From Cephalopachus bancanus (lineage: Eukaryota; Chordata; Mammalia; Primates; Tarsiidae): a DNA stretch of 64,000 nucleotides. A program made the position numbers and the translations under genes. The stretch lies in the NCBI GenBank assembly GCA_027257055.1, contig JAPVLO010000384.1:1054001-1118000 (forward strand). The letters run 5' to 3'. The notes beneath the pieces were generated by a model, which was not told the DNA's origin, did no database searches, and was given only the letters and a program-made list of their open reading frames with translations. Positions 42,966 to 54,288 of the stretch are shown here, in pieces (the first letter of the stretch is position 1; each line of letters begins with the position of its first letter).

Positions 42966-43562
42966 TTTCTCCTCCTTGATCTCTTTTCTGCCCATTAAAC
43001 CCATGGAGTTTGAATGAGATAAAACGTGAAAAGCACTTAGTATGACATATAGAATGCATTCACTAAGTAACTGCTAATTTTACAATACTCCGCACCCATG
43101 AAATTTGGGAAAAATCAGAAAAAATTTCGGAGTGCTTTTTCTATTGTATGGTTAACATAAGACAAGACAGGATGTCGACTTTTGAGATAATCTCAAATTT
43201 CATCTTAATTTTTGTCTTTTAAAATTTAAATGTTTTAAATTAAAAAATATGTATTGATTGAGACAGTAGAATCAAGTGCTATTCAGATCGTATAGGTCCG
43301 TATAAGTCCTATTGTCTGAAAGTTGAAGAAAGCAAAGGAAAAAAGTTGACTGGTATAGTCAGAAAAGATTTATGAAGAAAGTTCCACTCAGGATAGACTG
43401 TAAAAGATTATACCAGAAGAACTCATGAAGAATAAGAAAGGAAACTACTTTGCCCCCGACATGTAGAGGCTAGAAAGGAGAAACAGACCTGAAAGGAATT
43501 CAAACTCTGTTGATTAAACATGAACCTGTGAAAGACATTAAAAGGATTTCAAAAATATAAAA
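42966..43562. other. No gene seen; unassigned sequence
   Basis: AT-rich, with a TTTTAAAATTTAAATGTTTTAAATTAAAA patch near 43219-43247. No repeat family recognised. Confidence 0.3.
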
Positions 43563-43565
43563 TAA

Positions 43566-43841
43566 ACCGGGCTCGGTGGCTCAGCCTATAATCCCGCGCC
43601 TTTGGGAGGCTGAGGTGAGTGGATTGCCTGAGCCCGCGGGTTCGAGACCCGCCTGGGCAGCGAGACCTCATCTCTACAATAAATCAAAAAATCAGCCGGG
43701 TGTGGTAGCGCATGTCTGTAATTCTGGCTACTAGGAAGGCTGAGCCGGAAGGATAGCCAGAGGCCCAGCAGGTCGAGGCTGCAGTGACTGGGAGCAGCCA
43801 CTGCACCCAGTCTGGGCGACAGAGTGAGACTCCAACTCAAA

Positions 43842-43850
<9 letters not shown>
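43566..43850 (+). mobile_element. Alu form T, deletion subfamily
   Basis: Sense copy with GGGCAGCGAGACCTCATC and a perfect arm at 43636-43652. Its A-tail has turned into a (TA)n microsatellite. Confidence 0.95.
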
Positions 43851-43887
<37 letters not shown>

Positions 43888-43892
43888 TATAA
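43851..43892. repeat. (TA)n microsatellite at an Alu tail
   Basis: About 20 TA units with one slip (ATAATATA), directly after the Alu A-run. Confidence 0.95.
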
Positions 43893-44049
43893 ATAAAGTC
43901 ACATTTCTGCACACATTCATTGGGAAACATGGACCTCGTTTCGTTTGATCCCCACTAGGGCAAAGAGGTTCAAGGAGACATCTCCAACTCCTGTTTCAGG
44001 CATTAGGCTTGCATGGAAGCAGATATGAAATGAATATTATCACCTCTAC

Positions 44050-44230
44050 CGTATTTACCAAATGTTTCCTATTAACTGAGCACCATCCTGTGTGTACATT
44101 CAATGCTCACAAAAATCCTATGAGGGAGGTACCATTCTTATTTTCATCTTACTCTTGAGAGAACAGAGGCTCAGAGGAGACAAAATAATGTATTCATGGC
44201 TGCATGATGAAGCCCTGATGGAGCTTACAT
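44050..44230 (-). mobile_element. MIR fragment
   Basis: CTATTAACTGAGCACCATCCTG, CTCACAAAAATCCTATGAGG, GAGGTACCATTCTTATTTTCATC and GAGAACAGAGGCTCAGAGG give the antisense MIR order. Confidence 0.75.
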
Positions 44231-45654
44231 TGACTGAGAGAAGTGTATTGGAGAAACTCTGCTCTTAGTTATATAGATGTAGAAGCCATTCATACTCCTG
44301 AGATAGCCAGAGAGAAGAGATAATGAAGAGAAGACAAGGTTTGTGATGCTGGTGGGGTTGATGGAAGATCAGTATCTGACTGGTTTTGGGTTTGGGGCAG
44401 CATCTTTAATTCTATAGCGATCGTGTCACTCTTTCAACACAAGATTCGGAGTGGCCCTTTGGGAACCTTGCCACTTGTAATGTATCTACTGGGTCCATTT
44501 TTGCTTAGCAGTTCAGTTGAGAGTGAGAGTAAGACACTTACAGATGAAAGATGTCTTGAATTTTTGTGCATGATTCTCAAAGCTTATCTAGAATCCCCTC
44601 TAAAATGTAGCTTAGGCCTCTTACTTTTGATATTTCTCGAAGTTTTTTTATTTCAGTGCTAAATTCCTTGCCTTTTCTTTCTCTCCAGCTGGGTCCCAGG
44701 CAGCATGTTAAGAGTTTGAGTCAGCACTGTGCAGACATCAACCAGAATGCTTACAGACAGCCTGTCATTAAGATGCCTCCGAAAAGAGCCCTTTAGAGTT
44801 GGAAAAGTCTACGTAGGTATAGAATGTGTTGCCTAGCACCAGATGTAATCAGAGTTTGAAAAGCAGTAGTGAAGGAAGGGCAAACTCTCCCCTGGAACTA
44901 AACTCACTGCTCAATCAATGCTACAGAGCGCCTGTCAACAGGTGAAGTCAATGAGACTGGCTACAACCTCATCTCATGTGCTATAAAACAAAAATAAACA
45001 AGCAAAAAGCAAGCAAACAAAAACCCTCTATCTTGTCTACTCTGTACTGAAGAGACACGACAAACAGAGGTAACAGCATCATTAACCCATGTGAATATAA
45101 ATGTGAAGACTAACCTTAACTGACAAGGCTAACTCTTTTGGTTTGTGGTACTGCCTTGTTGTCTCTTGTAACGCATTTCTGCATTGGTTTTCTTGATGGA
45201 AAGATGTGCCTACAGTAATTTTCAATTTCAATTTCAACTACTTGACAAAACCAACATGCTAACTTCATCGGTTTATGAAAATATAAAGCAGTTAATGGTT
45301 TTGCAATGGATTTACTCACTTAAACTTTTTTATTTACAAAAATTGGATTATTAATTATAATATAGTGATGAAATAGTAATGGTCTCTTGTTGACACTTCA
45401 TTATTTTGAGAAAGTGTTAGTTTTACAACGTAGTGTCATTAATAATTAATTAAGGTAACAACTAAAGCTGTAAACAAGTGTTTATATACTTTCATCAGCT
45501 GGGATCTTGCTTATCTTCTGCGGCAAGATTTTGATGAAACAGGTGAGATTTAAGCAATAATTTACCTAAGAAATAATATACTTACATCTGAAAAAAAGGG
45601 TCTCACATATACTTCTTTTAAAGGACTCGGGGCTTTTTTTCTTTCAGAGTACAA
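44231..45654. other. No gene seen; mostly unique sequence
   Basis: The plus frame at 44423-44662 (79 codons) ends in a hydrophobic stretch but has no splice or start context I trust. A CAAAAATAAACAAGCAAAAAGC tract lies near 44985-45020. Best described as unannotated unique DNA. Confidence 0.35.
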
Positions 45655-46425
45655 GAAACAGCATGCAGACCACAAATGTTAGCAAGGGTATGAGTAACTG
45701 GGAACTTTTATACTGTTGGTGGGAATGTGAGTTGGTACAATTATTATGGAGATTCCTAAAGAAATTAAAACTGGAACTAATATACGATCCAGTCATCTCT
45801 CAACGGGATATGTAGCCAAAGGAAATGAAATCAGTATGTTGAAGAGGTATATGCAGTCTCTTATTTGTTGCAGCATTATTTACAATAGCTAAGATATAGA
45901 AACAACCTAAGGGTCTATCAACACACAATGGAATATTACTTAGCTATAGAAACGAAGACACTTCTGCCATGTGTGACAACATGGATGAAACTGGAGAACA
46001 TTATTCTAAGTGAAATGAGCCAGATAAAGAAGAAAAAAATCTGTAGGCTTTCACTTATATGCGAAACCTTAAATGTTGAACTCATAGGAGCAAAGAATAG
46101 AACAGTGCTTGCAAGGGATTAGATGAATGAGGAAAATGAGGATACATTGGTCAAAGATCACCTACTTTCAGTTATAAGATGAGCTAGTTCTGGGGATGTA
46201 ATGTTTAGCATGATGACTATAGTTATTAACACTATGCTGTTTACTTGAAATTTGATAAGAGAGTAGATTTTACACACAGACTCAAGAAAATGGTAATTAT
46301 GGGTGGTGACAAACGTGTTAATTAATTTAACTGTGGTAATTGGCATACAACTTATACATACATATATCAGATCATCACATTGTACACCTTGAACAGTTAT
46401 TATTTGTCAGTTAAGTAAAAATAGC
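45655..46425 (+). mobile_element. Old L1 (L1M-type) 3' end
   Basis: ORF2 end (GGGAACTTTTATACTGTTGG, TGGGAATGTGAGTTGG, ACACAATGGAATATTACTTAGC, ACAACATGGATGAAACTGG) and then 3' UTR (GGTAATTATGGGTGGTGACA, TCACATTGTACACCTTGAAC). 5'-truncated. Confidence 0.88.
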
Positions 46426-48040
46426 ATTCAATTTAACATTATACTTTAATAACATGTTTTTTCTAACTATAGTGCATGCTCATTGGAGGCATTTTGAAAA
46501 AAATACAGAGTGCAAAGAAAATAAAATCACCACTCAGAAATAAGCTTTGACATTTTTCTTATTTTTGAGGATAATTTTTTAATACAATCCTACAGTCCTT
46601 TTTATGCTTGTAGCTCTATATTTTGTGGGGAACACAATATACATGGCTGAGTTATGGAGTGGATATTCTTTGTTTCAAAGGAGGCCTATATGTCCCCATA
46701 CTGGGAGTAGTGAAACACAGAATGAGGCAATGTTCATTGAGGCTCTTGTAAGGTAGAATTCTCAGGCCATTGTTAGGTTCTGTTTCCTTTTTGTGAAACT
46801 TAATGAATGAAAAACGTTCACGTTTGGTCACTTATCTTCAAAAAAAAAAAAAATTCCTCTCCTAACAATCTTGTTCCATTTTCTTGACTCTAAATATATT
46901 GCAAGTTCATCTTTAGGAGTGAAACAAGAGGACCCAATAGCCAGCGAAATAAGCAAAGGGAAAAATTGTTTTTGCAGTTATGCCATGTTAGACACCACTG
47001 ACTGTGATTCACACATGTTAACTCAGACTTTAGCATCTGGAAGAAGTGAAGATCCAGAAAGGCAATGGAGAGCTCGTTTTAGTAGTTTGTGACTCTCAAT
47101 AAGCTGACCTTCAGTATCAGGGATCTGAATTTCCATATATGGGAAAAATAGTACCAATTAAAACTTGTATTGCATTTACAGATGGAAAACTTCAATGAAT
47201 GCTAGTTTGTAAAGTGCTTTTTCTTACCTGCCACTGCCTTGGACATTTTTCTGTTCAATATGTGTAAATAATTTGCGGAACAATATTGTTTTAAATCGAA
47301 AGGCTTTGGTTAATGTTGAGTAAGGTTAAATAAAAATAGGGTAAATCCTTCCCAAGACAATTAAAAAAATTCAGGAAGTCTAATTGCATGATACTAATAA
47401 TTTGTGTGGAGTTTTTTCTTTAAAACTTATACCTTTGACCAGAAGGATAAATAATATCCTATGACAGGAGTGAGTCATGTATAATAGATGCATAACAAAG
47501 ATAAAGAGATAAACTCTAGCACACTGCCTTCTCTCTTGCATTCCGTCCTTCTTCCATTTATTGGTGAACTGGAGTCAGTGTGATTTTTAAAAAGGATACC
47601 AAGGGGATTGAGGTGTAAACTCAAAACAAGAATCAATTCAATCTTTCTCAGCACCCATTTTAATTTGCTTTTTGTTAAATTATAATCGGAAAACAAACTC
47701 TTCTGCGTAGAATTTCAGGAAAAGTGACAGAAAATTACATACTTACTCTTTTAAAAAATAACCTATTTCCTAAAGTTAAATTATGGTACAATATTTACAT
47801 ATGTTCTTCACGTTTTAGCATGATGTGTCTAGAAGTTATTGCCTGGACACCAATTATAGCCTTGCAGGGGAATTTTGGGCAGTGAAGGATAAAATTTGCA
47901 AAAATAGACCAAACTTAGCCAGTACCATTACTTGAAAAGGGAATTAGTCGGACTATGTTAATAACATGTCTAGGATAAGCTCCAATGTATCATTTATTTA
48001 CAGGAAAAGGTTTATGCCTTGGAACACAGGGCAATATATA
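46426..48040. other. No gene seen; unassigned sequence
   Basis: 46470-46620 (CATTTTGAAAAAAATACAGAG, AAAATCACCACTCAGAAATAA) resembles a common old interspersed repeat that I cannot name. The frame at 46871-47092 (73 codons) has no recognised domain. The rest looks unique. Confidence 0.35.
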
Positions 48041-48277
48041 CACAATCACTTAACAACATCTCTTAACGACAGGAATTCACACTGAGAAATGTGTCGTTAG
48101 GTAATTTTGTTGTGTGAATATCATAGAGTGCCCATACACAAGCCTGCTGCATACGTAGGCTTTATTGTAAGAGACTGTTGGTCCTAGGCTACAAACCTTC
48201 ACAGCATATTGTATTGAATACTGCAGGCAATTGTGACCTGGTGGTATGTGTGTATCAAACCTGGAAAATATACAGAA
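48041..48277. mobile_element. MER2-like Tigger-type DNA transposon remnant
   Basis: CATCTCTTAACGACAGGAATTC, GAAATGTGTCGTTAGGTAATTTTG, ATCATAGAGTGCCC, TCCTAGGCTACAAACC, ATTGTATTGAATACTGCAGG and CAATTGTGACC follow MER2. Incomplete: the far terminal repeat is missing where the next block begins. Confidence 0.75.
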
Positions 48278-48320
48278 AACATTATTCTTCTAGCAGCTAC
48301 AAGTAGGTACAAGAATCTCC

Positions 48321-49041
48321 ATCATTAATAAAGCAAATAACAACAGATGCTGGCAAGAATGTGGAGAAAAAGGAGCGCTTCTACACTGCTGGTGGGGTAC
48401 AAACTAGTGCAACCTCTTGGAAGACAGTGTGGCGATTTCCGAAAGAACTAGAAATTGACCTTCCATATGACCCAACAATCTCCTTATTGGGAATATACCC
48501 GGAGGAACTCAAATCATCCTACAAAAATGATACCTGCACATGCATGTTTATTGCAGCTCTATTAGCTATTAGCGATAGCAAAAACGTGGAACCAACCATG
48601 CTGCTCATCAAAGCTGGACTGGATAAAAAAATGTGGTACATAGACACAATGGAATATTACATAGTCATAAAGAAGAACAAACCTGCGGACTTTGCAGCAA
48701 CTTGGATGGCTTTAGAGTTCATCATACTTAGTGATCTATCACAGAAACAAAGAATAGAGTACCATATGTTCTCACTCATAAGCGAACTTTGAACAATTAT
48801 TACAATGCTATGAGAAAGGGATTGGCAGTAGTGGGAAACTGACGGGATGGGGGGGTGGGACTGGCAGTTGAGGGAAACTGTCAGGGGAGGGAGGGGCACA
48901 CCTCATCAACAAGGGTCCCTGCATCATCAACGTTTGTATACCTAACCCTGAATTGTACCCCACATCTTTAAAATAAAAGAAAATAAAAATAGTTTTATGC
49001 TGATTGGCCTTGAAAGGCAGCTTACCTTGCTAGAAAAAAAA
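48321..49041 (+). mobile_element. Truncated lineage-specific L1 with apparent 3' transduction
   Basis: Carries the ORF2 C-terminal frame (48361-48792, 143 codons: [49 protein letters not shown]), then the 3' UTR and ATTGTACCCCACATCTTTAA with a first A-rich tail to about 48990. There follow about 43 bp of non-L1 sequence (48991-49033) and a second A-tail. The duplication AAGAATCTCC (48311-48320, 49042-49051) lies outside the second tail, so the extra sequence moved with the element. Confidence 0.85.
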
Positions 49042-49556
49042 AAGAATCTCCTTAAGCAGAAACTCAATTTTGTTGAAAAACATTTTTAAATTACCTTGGA
49101 CTAAGAATCTCTGCTATGCAAAGCTTTGGGACAAAAAAGGAATTTTGGGTGTCCAGAGAAGGAAAAAGAAAGAAGGAAAGAAAGTAATAGCGGTAGAAAA
49201 GAGACAAAATAGAAGCCAAGGTGTTGACGAAGGGCTGTCTGAGTATGTTTTCGCTTCTATAACAAAACACCCGAGACTGGATGATCTATAAACAGAAACT
49301 TATTTGCTAACAATTATGGAGTCTGGGAAGTCTGAGATCAAGGTACTGGCAGGTTCAGTTTTCTGGAGAGGGAGGCATTTTTTCGAGGAATACTGTGTCC
49401 TCACATGGTGAAAGAAAGAATGGCAGGAGAGAGAGCTCCCTCCATCAAGCCCTTTTATAAAAGCACCCAATCCTATTCATGAGTGTGGATTCCTCATGAT
49501 GCAATCACTTCCCAAAGGCCCCACCTTTTAATGCTATTACCTTGGGTATTAGATTC

Positions 49557-50409
49557 TGTTAGGGTATGGATAGGGTGAGGGTGGATGGAGAGGAGAGGGG
49601 AGGTACAGCACCAGTCACCCAGAGATCTGAGTAATGCAAAGAATTGCAACGCACAAAGAGGTTGAAAAAAAAGAAAAGCTTATTTAAAAGTAAATTAAAG
49701 AGAGAAAGAGAAGGGAGAGAGAAGATTCACCTCCCCATGGTGCGGGGGGGGGGAAGCCAGGAAGCGTGGAGACAGCCATCCTCAAACAGCATGCAGACAC
49801 ATTAGAGTCTAGCAAGGCAATGGCCGCTGGCTGCTTGTGGTTGAGTCCTTTTAACCATTCTCCTTGATGGGGGAAGATCATTAGGTGACTGGGTGGTGGT
49901 CTGCTCCACATCGTCACAAAGGGGCAGGCAAGCGCAGGTATTGACGTCAGGTGATGGACAGCAGGCAGAAGGGTGGGTTAGTCACATGATTGCTGCCATA
50001 GTGGGGTTTATGTAGATCACCAAGGGCTGATTAGGTTATCTTGGGGAGTTTGGTCCTGGAGGGGTTTTTCCTGCAAGAGACTTGTCAGACATTTGCAATT
50101 CACAAACTCCTTGACCAAAGTGCCCTATTATCACTTTTATGACTTTGGTCAGCCAAAGGGTGGTCTTTGACCTTCAGCCTTGACAAGGAACCCAAAAGTT
50201 TACTAGAGATGATTATGCTAAACTATGAATTGAAAGATTGGGTTGTCCAGGTCTTGCATCTGATGGAGATTTGCCAGGGGGCATGGGAAAGGCTGTTGCT
50301 TGTCCTGCAGTAGAATGTCTGAATGCTTTCTAACGGTTATGCTGAGGCAAAAAGACTAAACTAAGAATAAGCTAAGTTTCTTCTAGGTTTCTATAGGTAC
50401 CACCTTTTA
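49557..50409 (-). mobile_element. Solo LTR, family X, copy 2
   Basis: 853 bp. The left edge TGTTAGGG is the complement of the CCCTAACA end of copy 3, and the right edge CCTTTTA aligns with the CCTTTCA of copy 1. Duplication GATTC (49552-49556) and GATGC (50410-50414). Contains a perfect CRE palindrome TGACGTCA at 49942-49949 and a G10 run at about 49744. No viral genes are present. Confidence 0.85.
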
Positions 50410-50458
50410 GATGCCACCATTGGAATTTTGGAGGTCACCGACGTTCATACCATGGGCA

Positions 50459-50780
50459 GCCACCCTGTCGCCCTTCATGTGTCAGTACCACTTATAGTTT
50501 GCTGTGAAGTACCTAATTTCTGTGTCAGGTTTTAAGTTTCAGTAGTTCAGTGACCATCCTCCACTTGGTCATCTCTGTATCCTCAGAGACAAACCTTGCA
50601 TATTGTTAAGTTGCAGCTTAACAATGCAGGCTGGGGGACAATTAGAGTGCCTGTCTAATTACTGTCTGCAGAAGCAATCTCCTTTCCTGGTGGCCAAGAA
50701 GCTTTGTGTCTGGGCAAACTTATCTCTTCTGGAATGGATATGCTTCCTGGAGGCTCATTGCTGCTATAAGATTATAATTT
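50459..50780. other. No gene seen; unassigned sequence
   Basis: Short stretch between an old LTR and an old L1. The frame at 50603-50920 runs into the L1 and is not credible. Confidence 0.3.
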
Positions 50781-52615
50781 TTCTTTTTTTTTCTTTTCAT
50801 CTTTATTTTGGATTCAGGGGATACCCATCCATGTTTGTTACATGGGCATATTATGTATTGGTGGGGATTGGGTCCAGGAGGATCATTCCAAAGGTAATGA
50901 ACATTGTACACAATATGTAATTTCTGAAACCTAACCTGCTTTCCCACTTCCCCCCTTATTGGTGTCCCAGCGTCTATTATTTCCATCCCTGTAGCTATAT
51001 AACTCCTGCATGTGAGTGAGAACATGTGGTGTTTGGTTTTCTGTTTCTGAGATAGTTCACTTAGCATAATGATCTCCTGGTCCAAACATGTTGCTGAAAA
51101 TGACATGGCTTCATTCTTTTTTATGACTGTGTAGTATTCCATGGTATATATACTGAAAGGGTTTAGTCTTTTTGCCTCAGCATAACCAATTAGAAAGCGT
51201 TCAGACATTCTACTGCAAAACAAGCAGCAGTCTATCCCATTCCATCCCCCCTCAGCAAATCTCTCTCAGATGCAAGACTAGGACAGCCCAACCATTCATG
51301 GTTCAGCATAGTAATCTCTAGTAAACTTTTAGGATCCTTGTCAAGGACCAAGATCAAAGATCACCCTTTGACTGGCCAAAGTCATAAAAGTAATAGTACG
51401 ACCACCCCATCTTTGGTCAAGGAGTTTGTGAATTGCAAACTCTAACAAGTGTCTTGCAGGAATCCTCCCCCCACCCAGGGTTAACCTAATCAACCCTTTG
51501 TGACCTATGTGACACAAATAAACCCCACCATGGAAGCAATCATGTGACTAACCCACCCATCTGCCTGCTGTCCATCACCTGATGTCAGTGCCTGCGCTTG
51601 CCTGCCCCTTTGTGATGACATGAAGCATACCACCACCCAATCACCTTAATGATCTTCCCCTATCAAGGGGAATGGCTAAAAGGACTCAACCAAAACAACC
51701 AGTGGCCATTGCCTTGCTAGACTCTGGTGTGGCCACGTGCCCTTTGAGCTATGGCTATCGCCGTGCTTCCTGGGCGATTGCTTCCTTGGGGAGGTAAATT
51801 TTCTCTCTCGTTTCTCTCTGTAATTTACTTTTAAATAAACTTTTCTTTTTTTGCCTCACAATTCTTTGCATTTCTCGGATCTCTGGGTTCCTGGTGCTGT
51901 GCCTCCCTTCTCCTCTCTCTCTCTCCATTCACCCTCACCCCATCTGGCCCCTAACATATACCACATTTTGTTTATCCAGTCAATTGCTGATGGGCACTTA
52001 AGTTGACTCCATTATTTTGCTACTGTGAATAGTGCTGCAATGAACATACAAGTAAAGGTATCTTTTTAAATCTATTGATTTTCTTTGGGTAGATTTCCTA
52101 GTAGTGGGATTGCTGGGTCCAATAGTTATTCAATTTTTAGAACTCTCCATGCTGTTTTCCATAGCAGTAACTAGTTTACGATCTCACCACCCATTAATGA
52201 GCGTTCTCTTTTCTCCACAACTCTGCCCGCATCTGTTGTTCTATGACTTTTTAATAATAGCCTGGTGTGAGGTGATATCTCATTGTGGCTTTAATTTTCA
52301 TTTCTCTGATGATTAGTGATATTGAGCATTTTTTTTCATATATTTGCTGGCCACTTCTGTGTCTTTTTTTGAGAAGTATCTACTTAAGCTCTTTACCCAT
52401 TTTATGAAGGTGTTATCTGCTTTATTCATGTTGAGTTGTTTGAGTTCCTTGAGATTCTGGATACTGGCCCTTTTTCCAAGGCATAATTTGCAAATACTTT
52501 CTCCCATTCAGTAGGCTTTCTCTTCACTCCGATGATTACCTCTTCTGCTGTGCAGAAGCTTTTTTAGTTTAAGTAAGTCTCATTTGCCTATTTTAGGTTT
52601 TTTTGGGCCTCTCCC
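50781..52615 (-). mobile_element. L1 3' half, interrupted by an LTR
   Basis: Antisense L1: 3' UTR/A-tail side at TTTCATCTTTATTTTGGATTC, GTTTGTTACATGGGCATATT; ORF2 C-terminus (reverse frame 50720-51223 reads SIYTMEYYTVIKKNEAMSFSA, LSQKQKTKHHMFSLTC); then 51962-52615 continues upstream ORF2 (CTACTGTGAATAGTGCTGC, TTTGAGTTCCTTGAGATTC). The gap is the LTR at 51154-51956. Confidence 0.88.
51154..51956 (+). mobile_element. Solo LTR, family X, copy 3
   Basis: 803 bp from TGAAAGGG to CCCTAACA, exact 5-bp duplication TATAC (51149-51153, 51957-51961) within L1 text. AATAAA at 51834-51839, followed by a T-rich stretch and GCATTTCTCGG, fits an R/U5 boundary. It is in opposite orientation to copy 2, which ends 744 bp upstream. 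Confidence 0.88.
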
Positions 52616-52782
52616 TCCTCCATTAAAATGTAGAGTCTTCCATTTCACAAAAGTTTGCATGAGTGAGGTTCGTGGGAGATCTCACACTTATGTGTAGATA
52701 CAAGGTTATAGATTTCCATCTGTATTGTTTGGGCTCAGGATGGACCTTGGGTGCAATCTTTTTGTAAACATTCAGTGCAGAC

Positions 52783-52784
52783 GT

Positions 52785-52829
<45 letters not shown>

Positions 52830-52860
52830 CACATGATATATATATATATATATATATATA
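52783..52860 (+). repeat. (AC)n(TA)n compound microsatellite
   Basis: About 22 AC units (52783-52827), ATGCACATGA, then about 12 TA units to 52860. Confidence 0.97.
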
Positions 52861-53738
52861 GCAAATGTGTATGAAAAATACTTTATATCATGTGCTATCA
52901 GAGAAATGCAAAGTAAAACAGTGAGATACCATTGTACGTCTATTAGAGTGGCCAAAATCTAGAACACTGACACCACCAAATACTGTAAGGATACGGAACA
53001 ACAAGAATTCTCATTCATTGCTAGTGAGAATACACAATGATACAGCCACTCTGGAAGACAGTTCTGCAAATTCTTAAACAACCAAACATACTCTTGCCCC
53101 ATGATCCAGCATTCATACTTCTTGGTATCTATCCAAAAGATTTGGAAGCTTATGTCTACATTTAAAAAAAAACCTGCACACAGATGCTTATAGCAGCTTT
53201 ATTCATAATTGCTAAGACTTGGAAGCAAGTGACATGTCTTTCAGATGAATGGATAGATAAAATGTGGTACATCTACAAATGGAATATTATTTAGTAGAAA
53301 AATAAATAAGCAATCAAAGATGTAAAGAAAACTTGAATGAGTATTACTGAGTGAAAGAGGTCAATCTTAAAAGGCTAACTACCATGTGATTCTAACACAT
53401 GATATTCTGGAAAAGACAAAATCATGAAGACTCTAAAAAAATTAATGTGGCCATGGGTTTGGGGAAGGAAGGAGTGGTGAATAGTTAGAGCACAGAAGGT
53501 TTTTAGGGCAATGAAAGACTTTGTGTGATACTATAATGATGAATACGTGTCATTACACATTTGTCCAAACCCTTAGAATGTACCATACTAAGAGTGAGCC
53601 CTAATGGAAACGGTGGACTCTGGGTGATAATGGTGTGTCTGTAAGTTCATCGATGATAACAAATGGTGGAAATATACTGTGCATGTATGGAGACAGGTTA
53701 TGTGAGAAATCTCTGTATTCTCTGCTTAATTTTATTGC

Positions 53739-53864
53739 AAAAGAAGAAGGGAAGAAGAAGAAGGAGAAGAAGGAGGAGGAGGAGGAGGAGGAGGAAGAGA
53801 AGAAGAAGAGAAAGAAGAAGAAGAAGAGAAGAAGGAGAAGGAGAAGAAGGAGAGAAGAAGAGAA
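53739..53864 (+). repeat. 126-bp uninterrupted polypurine (GAA/GGA) tract
   Basis: Only A and G from 53739 to 53864, mainly GAA and GGA triplets. Pure purine tracts of this length can form triplex (H-DNA). Lys/Glu/Arg-rich frames over it are artefacts. Confidence 0.97.
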
Positions 53865-54139
53865 CCGGGCTCGGTGGCTCAGCCTCTAATCCCATGCTTT
53901 GGGAGGCTGAGGTGAGTAGATTGCCTGAGCCCGCGGGCTCGAGACCCGCCTGGGCAACTTGGCAAGACCTCATCTCTACAATAAATCAAAAATGAGCTGG
54001 GCTTAGTAGCGCGCGCCTGTAATTCCGGCTACTCGGAAGGCTGAGGCGGAAGGATCGCCGGAGCCCAGCAGGTCGAGGCTGCGGTGGCCGGGAGAGGCCA
54101 CTGGACTCCAGTCTGGGTGACAGAGTGAGACTCCAACTC
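53865..54139 (+). mobile_element. Alu form T inside the polypurine tract
   Basis: CCGGGCTCGGTGGCTCAGCC to CTCCAACTC. AAGAAGAGAA on both sides is the likely duplication, though repeats make this ambiguous. The stem GCGGG/CCCGC is kept around loop CTCGAGA. Confidence 0.95.
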
Positions 54140-54288
54140 AAAAAAAAAAAAGAAGAGAAAGAAGAAAAAGAAAAAGAAGGGGAGGAGACGAGGAAGAGGA
54201 GAAGGAGGAGGAGGAGAAGAAGGAGGAGAAGGAGGAGGAGGAGGAGGAGGAGGAGGAGAAGGAGAAGAAGAAGGAGAAGAAGAAGAAA
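54140..54288 (+). repeat. Second polypurine (GAA/GGA) tract
   Basis: A/G only at 54140-54188 and 54190-54288, with a single C at 54189. It follows the Alu A-tail and continues the same triplet repeat as 53739-53864. Confidence 0.96.

Larger units (their letters stand above)
48278..50458 (-). mobile_element. MLT1/MST-like LTR plus adjoining block, copy 1 (interrupted)
   Basis: Pieces 48278-48320, 49052-49230 (non-LTR flank), 49231-49556 and 50415-50458 (LTR: CCTCACATGGTGAAAGAAAG, CAAAGGCCCCACCTTTTAAT, GGAATTTTGGAGG, GTTCATACCATGGGCA). The inverted counterpart is at 62746-63345, which lacks both insertions. Interrupted by an L1 (48321-49041) and an LTR (49557-50409). Confidence 0.8.

Noticed and set aside
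48361..48792. 143-codon open frame that could look like a gene
   Set aside because: It is the C-terminal end of L1 ORF2 (MEYY.VIKKNK, DLSQKQR.EYHMFS) in a 5'-truncated element.
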